A stretch of DNA of 64,000 nt from Clostridia bacterium (GTDB taxonomy: Bacteria > Bacillota > Clostridia > TANB77 > CAG-508): the NCBI GenBank assembly GCA_900752335.1, contig CAADUZ010000001.1:3761-67760 (forward strand), in the 5' to 3' direction. The notes under the pieces are model-generated. The model searched no databases, was not told where the DNA came from, and saw only the letters and a program-made list of their open reading frames with translations. This document shows, piece by piece, positions 53,998-62,239 of the stretch. Position 1 is the first letter of the stretch. Every line of letters starts with the position of its first letter. The translations under genes were made by a program, and so were the position numbers.

Positions 53998-54492
53998 CTA
54001 TCTATTTAAATTATCATAAAAACTTTTCTTGTATTCCTCTATTTTTTCGTAGCTCACAATTCCGATTTTAAATAGTATTTGCTCTGTTGGAATTTTATAT
54101 ATTATGTCTGTTTTCACTAAACTATCCTTATCCAAATTATTTTGTTTATCTTTTTCTAGTAATTTGTTTGCTTTAAATTTTAATTTATTTAAATTAGAAG
54201 ATACAAGCATCCCAAAATTCTCTATTGGAACAGCAATATTATCTTGATCTATTATTACAAAGAAATGATTTTTCCCCTTTTCACCACTAGGATAACTATA
54301 TTCTCTAACAAAAACTATATCACCTATTTCGTAAAAATTATAAGATTTATCGTTTTCGTTTAACACATTTTCTACTTTTCCCTTATGCCATTCTTCTTCA
54401 ACCGGATATTCTTCAAATGCATCTTTTAAGTCTTTAACTTTTCCATATTCATAAGCTGTTTTTAAAAAATCACTCAATTCGTTTTTGGGCAT
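53998..54492 (-). CDS. MazF/PemK-like barrel protein, divergent
   Basis: 164 residues. An N-terminal helical segment (about 1-45) is followed by a barrel-like region with IGDIVFVREYSYPSGEKGKN and HFFVIIDQDNIAVPIENFG, reminiscent of MazF family GDIV and pVli strands. The usual antitoxin is not adjacent. Either a solitary toxin-like RNA-binding protein or a barrel of another role; the assignment is weaker than for the 23.5 kb PemK gene. GGAG precedes the start. Confidence 0.5.
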   Translation of the reverse strand: MPKNELSDFLKTAYEYGKVKDLKDAFEEYPVEEEWHKGKVENVLNENDKSYNFYEIGDIVFVREYSYPSGEKGKNHFFVIIDQDNIAVPIENFGMLVSSNLNKLKFKANKLLEKDKQNNLDKDSLVKTDIIYKIPTEQILFKIGIVSYEKIEEYKKSFYDNLNR

Positions 54493-54635
54493 GATTTGAT
54501 TAATCTCCTTTTAATTAATTTTTCCCTCATTTAATTTCTTGTAAACACTTTTTAAGATTTCATATCTAAAACCAGTTTTTTATATACATTATTAATTCTT
54601 CCGTTGCTTTTGAAAAGTCAACCGTATTGCACCTC

Positions 54636-56135
54636 CTATTGTGCATTGTTAAGTGGTTTCATTGTTGGGAATAAAAGCACGTCTCTTATTGAAGCTTCGT
54701 CTGTAAGAAGCATTACTAATCTGTCTATTCCCATACCCATACCACCTGTTGGAGGCATACCATATTCAAGTGCTGTGACAAAGTCTGTATCCATCATGTT
54801 TGCTTCGTCGTCTCCAGCTTCTCTTTGTTTTACTTGTGCTAAAAATCTTTCGTATTGGTCTATTGGGTCATTTAATTCTGCAAATGCATTAGCATATTCT
54901 CTTCCGCCGATAAATAATTCAAATCTTTGTGTCATTCTTTCGTCGTTTTCCATTTTTTTAGCAAGTGGTGAATTTTCTATTGGATATTCATATATAAATG
55001 TTGGTTGTATTAATGTTTCTTCTACTTTTTCGTCAAAGAATGCTGCAATAATATCTCCTCTTGTAGTTTTAATAGGGTCTACTGGAACACCTGCTTTTTT
55101 AGCAGCTTCCATTGCTTCTTCGTCTGTATTAATTGTATGGAAATCAACACCAGTAGCTTCTTTTACAGCATCTATCATTGTAATTCTTCTCCATCCTGGT
55201 GTTAAGTCAATTTCTTGTCCTTGATATGTAATTTTAGTTGTGCCTAATACTTTCATTGCAACTTTAGTAATTAGTTCTTCAGTTATATTCATCATGTCTT
55301 CTAAATCTGCATATGCTTGATATAGTTCTATGCTTGTAAATTCTGGATTATGCTTTAAGTCCATTCCTTCATTTCTAAAAATTCTTCCAATTTCATATAC
55401 TCTATCAAAGCCACCAACTATTAATCTCTTTAAATATAGCTCTGTTGCAATTCTTAAATACATGTCTATATCTAGTGAATTGTGGTGTGTTATAAATGGC
55501 CTTGCTGAAGCACCACCAGCTATTGTATTTAGTATTGGTGTTTCTACTTCTACATATTCTTTTTCGTCAAGAATTCTTCTCATTTCTTTTATTATTTCTG
55601 TTCTCTTTTTAAATGTATCTTTTACTTCTGGATTTACTATTAAATCTACATATCTTTGTCTATATCTTAAATCAGTATCTTTTAGTCCATGGAATTTTTC
55701 TGGAAGTGGTCTTAAAGATTTTGATAAAAGTGTTACTTCTTTAGCATGTATTGAAATTTCCCCTGTTTTTGTTTTAAATACAAAACCTTTAATGCCTATA
55801 ATATCTCCAATATCGTCTTCTTTAAACGCTTTATAGCTTTCTTCTCCAAGTTCGTTTATGCTAACATAGCTTTGTATTTTTCCTTCACTATCTTGAATAT
55901 GACAAAAAGACGCTTTTCCCATAATTCTTTTAGCCATAAGTCTTCCTGCTACAACTACTTCTTTTCCTTCTAATTCCTCGTAATTATTTATTATTTCTTT
56001 GCTTTTATGTGTTCTATTAAATTTTGTTATTTTATATGGATCTTTTCCTTCTTGTTTTAGTTTGTCTAATTTTTCCCTTCTTACTAACATTAATTGGTTC
56101 AAATCTAGTTCTTGTCCTTCATTATTGTTTTCCAT
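54636..56135 (-). CDS. lysS: Lysyl-tRNA synthetase, class II
   Basis: 499 residues. N-terminal OB-fold (KEVVVAGRLMAKRIMGKASF) and class II core with motif 1, motif 2 (RVYEIGRIFRNEGMDLKHNPEFT) and motif 3 (GMGIDRLVMLL). The ATG at 56135 has GGAGGGAG 6 bases upstream. No T-box leader. Followed by a HAD gene upstream on the same strand. Confidence 0.97.
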   Translation of the reverse strand: MENNNEGQELDLNQLMLVRREKLDKLKQEGKDPYKITKFNRTHKSKEIINNYEELEGKEVVVAGRLMAKRIMGKASFCHIQDSEGKIQSYVSINELGEESYKAFKEDDIGDIIGIKGFVFKTKTGEISIHAKEVTLLSKSLRPLPEKFHGLKDTDLRYRQRYVDLIVNPEVKDTFKKRTEIIKEMRRILDEKEYVEVETPILNTIAGGASARPFITHHNSLDIDMYLRIATELYLKRLIVGGFDRVYEIGRIFRNEGMDLKHNPEFTSIELYQAYADLEDMMNITEELITKVAMKVLGTTKITYQGQEIDLTPGWRRITMIDAVKEATGVDFHTINTDEEAMEAAKKAGVPVDPIKTTRGDIIAAFFDEKVEETLIQPTFIYEYPIENSPLAKKMENDERMTQRFELFIGGREYANAFAELNDPIDQYERFLAQVKQREAGDDEANMMDTDFVTALEYGMPPTGGMGMGIDRLVMLLTDEASIRDVLLFPTMKPLNNAQ

Positions 56136-56237
56136 AATATCTCCCTCCATTTAAGTGTTTATGCACTTTTCATACGTTTAATATTATATACTATTTTACT
56201 ATTTTTGTAAACCAATTATTTAATTTAAATTAGATAA

Positions 56238-56777
56238 TTAAATTATTTTTTCTAAATCTTTCCAGTTATTGACTCTTTTTAGTTTCGTTTCTCTATTTTT
56301 ATTTACTATTGAATTAAATACAATCGCTTTTATTCCTACATTTTTTGCTTCTTCACATAATTTTATAGAATCATCTATTAATATATCTATACCCTCTGCT
56401 TTACATATTCTAGCCTTATCAAAAGCATTAAATATTATTTTATCATATACAATACCATTTTCTTCTAGATAGTCCAATGTTAATTTCTCTGTTCCTTTAA
56501 ATCTTTCTTCTCCTCTTGAAGTTATTAGTATTATATCGTTTGATTCTTTTAATTTCTTTAATACAGATTTCGCATTTTCTTTTACTTTTGCCTTTCTCAT
56601 TATTTCCACAACATTACTATCAATAAACCTAGAAATAATCTCGTTAGAAATATCTCCTCTCATAATTTCTTCCATGTGGTTTATAATATCTCCATTATTA
56701 TCTAATCTTGATATATACTCTTCTATTATTTTTGAAGTATCTACAATAACGTCATCTATATCAATACCAAGTTTCAT
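56238..56777 (-). CDS. HAD-family phosphatase, 5'-nucleotidase (NT5C)-like
   Basis: 179 residues. HAD motif I DIDDVIVDT (nucleophile D6 and acid D8), motif II LITSRG, motif III lysine in the EKLTLD region and motif IV DILIDDS. Resembles the deoxyribonucleotidase-like group of Firmicutes. Substrate not shown. The ATG at 56777 has GGAGG at 5-base spacing; a 4-codon longer start is less likely. Confidence 0.85.
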   Translation of the reverse strand: MKLGIDIDDVIVDTSKIIEEYISRLDNNGDIINHMEEIMRGDISNEIISRFIDSNVVEIMRKAKVKENAKSVLKKLKESNDIILITSRGEERFKGTEKLTLDYLEENGIVYDKIIFNAFDKARICKAEGIDILIDDSIKLCEEAKNVGIKAIVFNSIVNKNRETKLKRVNNWKDLEKII

Positions 56778-56857
56778 ACAATCCTCCATATATAAATATT
56801 TTTTGTTAAAATGATTATATATGATTTACTCTTTTTAGTAAATATTTCAAACTAATT

Positions 56858-58480
56858 TTATGATGCTTTTCTTAATTCTTTTGCATGTGCTATTGATATA
56901 TCTGTTATATCCCCAGAGGATATTCTAGCAATTTCTTTTAGTACTTCTTCCTCATTTAATTTTCTTATTTCTGTGTATGTTTTTTCATTTTTTGTTTTCT
57001 TGCTTATATAGTAATTGTATCTTCCTTTTGCTGCTATTGAAGCTGAATGTGTTACTACCATAACTTGATGGTTATTTGATATTGTTTTTAATTTTTCTCC
57101 AACCGCTTTTGCTGCCTTTCCGCTTATTCCTGTATCTATCTCGTCAAATATTAGAGTAGAAACTTTATCTACTTCTGCAAGTACTGTTTTTATAGCAAGC
57201 ATAACTCTTGACATTTCTCCTCCTGATGCTATTTTACAAAGTTCTTTTTCGTCTTCTCCTTTGTTTGTGCATATCATGAATTCTACTATGTCTAAACCAT
57301 TTAAATTAAACTTTTCTAGTTTTTCTACTACTACTCTTAAATTTGCGTTTCCCATTTCTAAATCTTTTAATTCCAAATTAATCTTATCTGATATTATTTG
57401 TGCATATTTTTCTCTTATGCATGTCATTTTATTGCATATTTCTAGCATCTGTTTTTTTATAGTTTCCTTTTCGTGTTTTAATTTATTGTTTATTTCGTCT
57501 AAATTTTCTATCGCATTAATTTCCGCTTCTAGCTCTTCTTTATATTTTAATATTTCTTCTATGCTATTTCCGTATTTTCTTTTTAATGAAAATATTTCGT
57601 CCAATCTCTTTTCTACATTATCTCTTTCTTCCTCGTCAAAAAATATATCTTCCTTTAAAGATGATATATCTCTTGAAAGTTCTTGTATTTCATAATATAC
57701 GTTTTTTAGTTCAGCAAGTTTTTCTTCATATACTTCACCACATGATACAATTTTTTCTAGGCACCTTATTGAATTCGATACACTTTCTATTGCCTGATTA
57801 CTCAAATTATTATCCACTTCTTCTAAATTTTCTTGTAATTTTTCTGAATTTTTCATTAAATTATGCTCTTCATTAAGTTTTATATCTTCTCCTATTTTTA
57901 ATTTAGCATTTTCAATTTCTTTTAATTGATAATTAAGTAAATCTAGTCTTCTTTCTTTTTCCTTATCATCTCCATAGTTTTTATCTAACTCACTATTTAT
58001 TTCATTATACCTTTTAAATAGCTTGGCATATTCTAATTTTAATCCTGTTATTTCATTTCCTATAAAGTCGTCTAAATATGATATATGTTTACTTTGATTT
58101 AATAAATTTTGATTATCTTGCTGTCCGTGTATATCAATAATATCTTCCATAAATTCCTTTAATTCATTTACAGTTACAAGACGCCCATTTATCTTGCATG
58201 AATTTCTCCCATTTGCATACACTTCTCTTGACACTATGATATTTCCATCTATAGCGTTAGGATTTTCTGGACAAAATATACTTGCTTCCACAAACGAATA
58301 TTTTTCTCCATTTCTTATCATATCTTTTGAAAATCTTCCTCCTGCAATTATCCCCAATGCTCCTATTATTAAAGTTTTCCCTGCTCCAGTTTCCCCTGTA
58401 AGCACATTAAACCCTTCATTAAAATCGATGCTTAAATCCTCTATAATTCCTATATTCTTAATATGTAACGTAGATATCAT
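56858..58480 (-). CDS. recN: DNA repair protein RecN
   Basis: 540 residues, SMC-like ATPase. Walker A GETGAGKT at about residues 30-37, long coiled coil (about 150-380) and C-terminal Walker B LIFDEIDTGISGKAA with signature LCKIASGGEMSRVMLA. Acts early in double-strand break repair. Promoter has a LexA box in the spacer and a second weaker one after the start point, as for SOS genes in Firmicutes. Confidence 0.96.
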   Translation of the reverse strand: MISTLHIKNIGIIEDLSIDFNEGFNVLTGETGAGKTLIIGALGIIAGGRFSKDMIRNGEKYSFVEASIFCPENPNAIDGNIIVSREVYANGRNSCKINGRLVTVNELKEFMEDIIDIHGQQDNQNLLNQSKHISYLDDFIGNEITGLKLEYAKLFKRYNEINSELDKNYGDDKEKERRLDLLNYQLKEIENAKLKIGEDIKLNEEHNLMKNSEKLQENLEEVDNNLSNQAIESVSNSIRCLEKIVSCGEVYEEKLAELKNVYYEIQELSRDISSLKEDIFFDEEERDNVEKRLDEIFSLKRKYGNSIEEILKYKEELEAEINAIENLDEINNKLKHEKETIKKQMLEICNKMTCIREKYAQIISDKINLELKDLEMGNANLRVVVEKLEKFNLNGLDIVEFMICTNKGEDEKELCKIASGGEMSRVMLAIKTVLAEVDKVSTLIFDEIDTGISGKAAKAVGEKLKTISNNHQVMVVTHSASIAAKGRYNYYISKKTKNEKTYTEIRKLNEEEVLKEIARISSGDITDISIAHAKELRKAS

Positions 58481-58504
58481 AAGTGTTCCTCCTTTTTATT
58501 ACTA

Positions 58505-58562
58505 CAAATGTTTGTTTGTAATAAGTTGTATCTATATTACAACCATTTGTTCGTTTTGTCAA
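58505..58562 (-). promoter_or_regulatory. recN promoter with tandem LexA-like boxes
   Basis: Minus strand: -35 TTGACA (58557-58562), 17-bp spacer, -10 TAATAT (58534-58539). The spacer contains CGAACAAATGGTTG (58540-58553), 13 of 14 to the Firmicute consensus CGAACRNRYGTTYG. A second box CAAACAAACATTTG (58505-58518, 12 of 14) lies after the start point. Confidence 0.75.
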
Positions 58563-58587
58563 GAGTTTTTTTAAATTTTTTAGCATA

Positions 58588-58637
58588 CAAAAAAAGATAT
58601 GTTTTTAAACTTCAAATAAATTAAAAAACATATCTTT
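58588..58637 (-). terminator. Terminator of the LytTR operon
   Basis: 14-bp stem (58624-58637 with 58593-58606) and a long T-rich tail on the minus strand. It is 8 bases past the stop of the 79-residue gene. Confidence 0.78.
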
Positions 58638-58644
58638 ATAAAAT

Positions 58645-58884
58645 TTAGTACAATTCATTTGCTTCTTGCTCACTTATCCAATTATGATTAATACTATGTT
58701 CAATTTGATTTTGTCTTTCCTTATCATCTTCTATACTTTTTATATGGTTTAAAAGCTCTTCATGTGAATTTTGTATTCCTTCGTCTTTTTCAAAAATATA
58801 TGTTGATGCTATTTTATATATTCCAAAACAAATTGCTATAACTAAAATAACAATTATTGCGATAATAATATATTTTTTATTCAT
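58645..58884 (-). CDS. Small single-helix membrane protein in LytTR operon
   Basis: 79 residues: N-terminal helix (about 4-22), then charged residues ending ISEQEANELY, a surface-exposed acidic tail. Overlaps the stop of the 93-residue gene by 8 bases. Third gene of the LytTR operon. The SHOCT-like tail pattern (NWISEQEANELY) is suggestive but not enough to name. Confidence 0.6.
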   Translation of the reverse strand: MNKKYIIIAIIVILVIAICFGIYKIASTYIFEKDEGIQNSHEELLNHIKSIEDDKERQNQIEHSINHNWISEQEANELY

Positions 58885-59158
58885 TTTCTTCCCTCCTTTC
58901 TTTAAGTTTTTTTAGTTTTTCATTTAGTTTTTTTACAATATTTCTATCATAAAAGTAAATGCTAATTACTATTAAAAGATATAAAATTATGTATATTGTT
59001 AAATTTAAAATCATATTATCTTTAAAAACACATATCAAATTTTCCTCTAATCCAAAGTATTTCAGGATAATTACTTCAGTTAATGACACGACTACATTAA
59101 AGAAAACATATCCTAATATTCCATATAAAATTAATTTTAATATCCTTTTTCCCATCAT
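58877..59158 (-). CDS. Three-helix membrane protein in LytTR operon (DUF3021-like)
   Basis: About 93 residues from ATG 59158 (the next ATG at 59155 is equally good): three helices (about 5-28, 45-70) and a strongly basic C-terminus (KKLNEKLKKLKERREE). LytTR regulators are often paired with DUF3021 membrane proteins; this shorter protein has the same position and topology. The start overlaps the LytTR stop, so the two are translationally coupled. Confidence 0.7.
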   Translation of the reverse strand: MMGKRILKLILYGILGYVFFNVVVSLTEVIILKYFGLEENLICVFKDNMILNLTIYIILYLLIVISIYFYDRNIVKKLNEKLKKLKERREENE

Positions 59159-59607
59159 ATACTCCTGCTTTCCAAATATTTTAGTAAGTTTCCTATCCTT
59201 CTTCTTGATACATTTTCCTCTGTTCCATCGTTTAATACAACTGTTATTTTTCCTGTTTTGCTCATATCGAAGCATTTTACCATATTGATATTTACTATAC
59301 ATTTTTTTGATATTCTAATAAAGTCTTCTATATTTTCTAGTTCATATAATTTGTTTTTTACTTGATATACCTCTTTTTTAGTTCTGCAATAGTTATTTTT
59401 ATTCTCACTATAAAATAATAATATATCTTTGTAATTTATAAAAAAACCTTCGTATCCCTTATGTACTAGAATTTTATCATTATTAAGATTTTCAATATGT
59501 TTAATTATTTCTTTGACTTTTTCTGTTTCTTTATTCGATTTTATAACAACTTTTATTTCATTATCTTGTATATTATCGTCTATTTGTTTTACTATTTTAA
59601 TTTTCAT
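59155..59607 (-). CDS. LytTR-domain transcriptional regulator
   Basis: 150 residues from ATG 59607 (GGAGAAAAAT upstream). N-terminal 50 residues of mixed sheet and helix, then a LytTR DNA-binding domain (FINYKDILLFYSENKN, DFIRISKKCIVNINMVKCF, GTEENVSRRRIGNLLKYL). No receiver domain, so it belongs to the single-domain LytTR group that acts with a membrane partner; the membrane gene overlaps its stop. Promoter region has two LytTR-like direct repeats, so it may be self-regulated. Confidence 0.88.
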   Translation of the reverse strand: MKIKIVKQIDDNIQDNEIKVVIKSNKETEKVKEIIKHIENLNNDKILVHKGYEGFFINYKDILLFYSENKNNYCRTKKEVYQVKNKLYELENIEDFIRISKKCIVNINMVKCFDMSKTGKITVVLNDGTEENVSRRRIGNLLKYLESRSI

Positions 59608-59626
59608 ATTTTTCTCCATGCCTTGT

Positions 59627-59694
59627 ATTATATTTGTTTTTTAATTTTTTATCAATATTTTTACTGCAAACGGTTATATATAGCGATAAACGGC
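59627..59694 (-). promoter_or_regulatory. LytTR operon promoter with upstream direct repeats
   Basis: Minus strand: -35 TTGATA (59650-59655), 17-bp spacer, -10 TATAAT (59627-59632). Upstream, at 59666-59674 and 59686-59694, lie GCCGTTTAT and ACCGTTTGC, start to start 20 bp, each 8 of 9 to the LytTR consensus. Two LytTR sites one or two helical turns apart upstream of -35 suit activation. Confidence 0.66.
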
Positions 59695-59703
59695 AAAAAA
59701 GTA

Positions 59704-59742
59704 GAAATGGGAATTTGAGACCTGTCCCTAAATTCCCATTTC
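59704..59742. repeat. Palindrome overlapping the end of the 774-residue gene
   Basis: 13-bp arms GAAATGGGAATTT/AAATTCCCATTTC (59704-59716 with 59730-59742) around GAGACCTGTCCCT. It contains the GTCCC word of the other palindromes. The last codons and stop (MGI-stop) of the gene are read from its right arm. Confidence 0.72.
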
Positions 59743-62052
59743 ATATTCATATACAACTATTTCTTTCGTATTAAAATCGAATTCGTCCACTTTGTAATTT
59801 ACATAGAAACTATCTTCTTTTACAAATTTTAAGTTTAGTTTGTTTGTGTCTAATAATATTTCAGTTGACAAATTCATTCCAACTGGCAATGTTTTATTAA
59901 AGTTATCATAGAACATTATGTTTGTATAAAATACTGCTGGCGCATTTTCTTTTATGTTTATTTTGCAAAGTATTAATTTTGATTTTTTGCTTCGTAATTC
60001 CTTCTCTATAGCATTTTTAGGGTTTATATCAAATACATGAATTCCATCAATGCTTTTTTTAGTATTTAAAGCATATACAGACATATCATATGGTGAACTG
60101 ATTTTATTTAATGCTTCTTTTATTAATTTTAAATAGCTATTAATACTTTCTTTATATGCTTCTATGTCAGTATCTAAATTTACATTAAGTACTTTATATT
60201 TATCCTTTTCTATTTCTCTATGTTTAACATTGTTGATAGCTTTAATTTTTGTTTTATCTTCTACTAGTCCTCCAAAAATATCAAAGTCTTTAGCATTTAT
60301 TATTTCTATATCATTTTGATATTCTTTTTTTAGTTCGTTTAAGTCTTTTTCTAGTGCTGTTTCTTTCTTCTTTTTGGTTTTTTTGTCTTCTTGCTCTTCT
60401 AAATCTTCTTCAATATTTTCATTTTTTTCTAATTCGCTAAATGAATTTGGAACATACCTTATTGCAAACATTGCATCTGTTTCATTTTTAGATAGTTTTC
60501 GTCTTTGCAATTCGTCCATCTTTATTCCTAAATTTTCTAAATCTGCATCATAGTCAAAATATTTTTTCATTCTAGTTTTTTCGTTTTCCTCTTGCTCGTC
60601 CGCTTCTGCTAGTGTTTGCATCTCATCCTTGCTTGTAAATTTCCAGAATTCAAATATGCTTTTTTTATGCTTATCTATTTCTTTTATGTATAGTTCTGCA
60701 TTGTCTAATTTTTTAGATAATATCTCTTCTTTTGTTTCTATTGCTTTTAAATCAAGTGTTAAATTTGTATTTTCCTTTTTTACTTCTTCTAATTTAGTAC
60801 AAATATTTATTAAATCTTCTATTGTGTATTGCTCTTTTAAAGCATATAAGCTTTCTAATGTCTCGTCTTTTTTCTCTTCAATTTGTTCTCTTTTTTCTGG
60901 TTTTTTAATTATTTTGTCTTCGTTTTTCTTTTTCTTAAAGAAATATTTTACCCTTCCAAAAAATGTTTTTTTACACTCTAAAAATGTAGCAATTTGCTTT
61001 TGCCTTAATAGATATTCTTGTGTCAAATCCTCTATTATATTTTTAAATTTAGCTAATTTTCTTTTTAATTCCTTTTTTTCTTTTTCTTCATATTTTAGTT
61101 TATCTATTTTATCTAAATATTCTAATTTTATATATTCGGATAATTTTGCATATTCTAGTTTTGTATTATTTTGCCAAAATTCAATTTCTCCATCACTATT
61201 AAGTTTTGTAACAAATTTATATTCTTCTCTTGCACCTGTAGCAAGTATAAACATAGCTTTTAAAAGTTTATATAACTCTACTGCTTTTTCTTTTGTATCT
61301 AAAGTTATGCTATATGTTGTTCTCATTTTTTCATAAATATTAGTTTCTCCAACTATTTTTATGAACATATTATTATCTTTATCAAATACTTCATAAATAT
61401 TAGGCCATTCTTTGGTAAAATACCATAAATAATTTTCTATGTCGTCTATTTCCGATTTACTTAAAAATTCTCCTGTATATTCCATGTGACTTATTGGGAC
61501 AAATATATATCTTGGCTTTCTTGCTCTTACATTGACAATTTGTTCTTTTAATAAATAGAATAAAGCATTGTTATCTTGCTCTTCTGTTGCAACTAACATG
61601 AAATATTTTTTTGCATAGTCAGAATAATATATTTGCCATATAAAGTTGTTTGGGTATTTTACTTCGAAAGGTATTTTGTCGTTTAGTTCTTCTTGCTCTT
61701 TTGTTATTTCCTCTATTCTGTCTTTATTTATTGTGGTTACTAATTTCATGAATTTTGCAAATTTCTCTATGTTTTCTTCTTTTTCTGAATCTAAATATTC
61801 ACAAATTGGACTTGCAAGTTTATATCTCTGCTTTATATCTGTTAGCCTATTTTCTGGTGTTATTAGTATTTCTATTTCTTTTATATTTACATATTTGTAC
61901 ACTTTATATATTGTTTCGTCGTATGATTTAGAAGGTCTAAAATTAAGTCCTTCGTATTTTTTTAGGAAGGTTGGTATTTTATTTAAATTTAGACCGATAT
62001 ATTTTAGATTTTCTTCAAATGTTTTTTCTGTTTCTTTTGTAATTTTAGCCAT
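59728..62052 (-). CDS. Large coiled-coil protein, unknown function
   Basis: 774 residues. Not recognised. N-terminal 300 residues form an alpha/beta region (KYFMLVATEEQDNNALFYL, RKPRYIFVPISHMEYTGE) that looks like a nucleotide- or protein-binding fold; residues about 300-545 are highly charged coiled coil (KKK/EKE rich), and the C-terminal 170 are again mixed (YDMSVYALNTKKSIDGIHVFDINPKN). No signal or helix spans the membrane. GGGGAAAT precedes the ATG. Possibly a cytoskeletal or scaffold-like protein of uncultured Clostridia; only position and sequence support it. Confidence 0.65.
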   Translation of the reverse strand: MAKITKETEKTFEENLKYIGLNLNKIPTFLKKYEGLNFRPSKSYDETIYKVYKYVNIKEIEILITPENRLTDIKQRYKLASPICEYLDSEKEENIEKFAKFMKLVTTINKDRIEEITKEQEELNDKIPFEVKYPNNFIWQIYYSDYAKKYFMLVATEEQDNNALFYLLKEQIVNVRARKPRYIFVPISHMEYTGEFLSKSEIDDIENYLWYFTKEWPNIYEVFDKDNNMFIKIVGETNIYEKMRTTYSITLDTKEKAVELYKLLKAMFILATGAREEYKFVTKLNSDGEIEFWQNNTKLEYAKLSEYIKLEYLDKIDKLKYEEKEKKELKRKLAKFKNIIEDLTQEYLLRQKQIATFLECKKTFFGRVKYFFKKKKNEDKIIKKPEKREQIEEKKDETLESLYALKEQYTIEDLINICTKLEEVKKENTNLTLDLKAIETKEEILSKKLDNAELYIKEIDKHKKSIFEFWKFTSKDEMQTLAEADEQEENEKTRMKKYFDYDADLENLGIKMDELQRRKLSKNETDAMFAIRYVPNSFSELEKNENIEEDLEEQEDKKTKKKKETALEKDLNELKKEYQNDIEIINAKDFDIFGGLVEDKTKIKAINNVKHREIEKDKYKVLNVNLDTDIEAYKESINSYLKLIKEALNKISSPYDMSVYALNTKKSIDGIHVFDINPKNAIEKELRSKKSKLILCKINIKENAPAVFYTNIMFYDNFNKTLPVGMNLSTEILLDTNKLNLKFVKEDSFYVNYKVDEFDFNTKEIVVYEYEMGI

Positions 62053-62166
62053 ATTTCCCCTCCATAATTTTTATCGTAAAATATTATATCATACATTACA
62101 CCATTATTCTAGGATAATATTTATTTTTTAGTATTTATTTTAATATTTTTTATTTGCATAAAAATT

Positions 62167-62238
62167 CTCCTTATGATATTTTATATTTTATCATAAGGAG
62201 CTTTATTTTTCTCTATTTTTTCATTTTACACAAAATTC
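62167..62238. repeat. Left arm of the interrupted 178-bp palindrome
   Basis: 72-bp arm, identical as reverse complement to 63913-63984. It itself contains a 12-bp-stem hairpin (CTCCTTATGATA/TATCATAAGGAG). The ISL3 element is inserted one base after it. Confidence 0.92.
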
Positions 62239-62239
62239 T

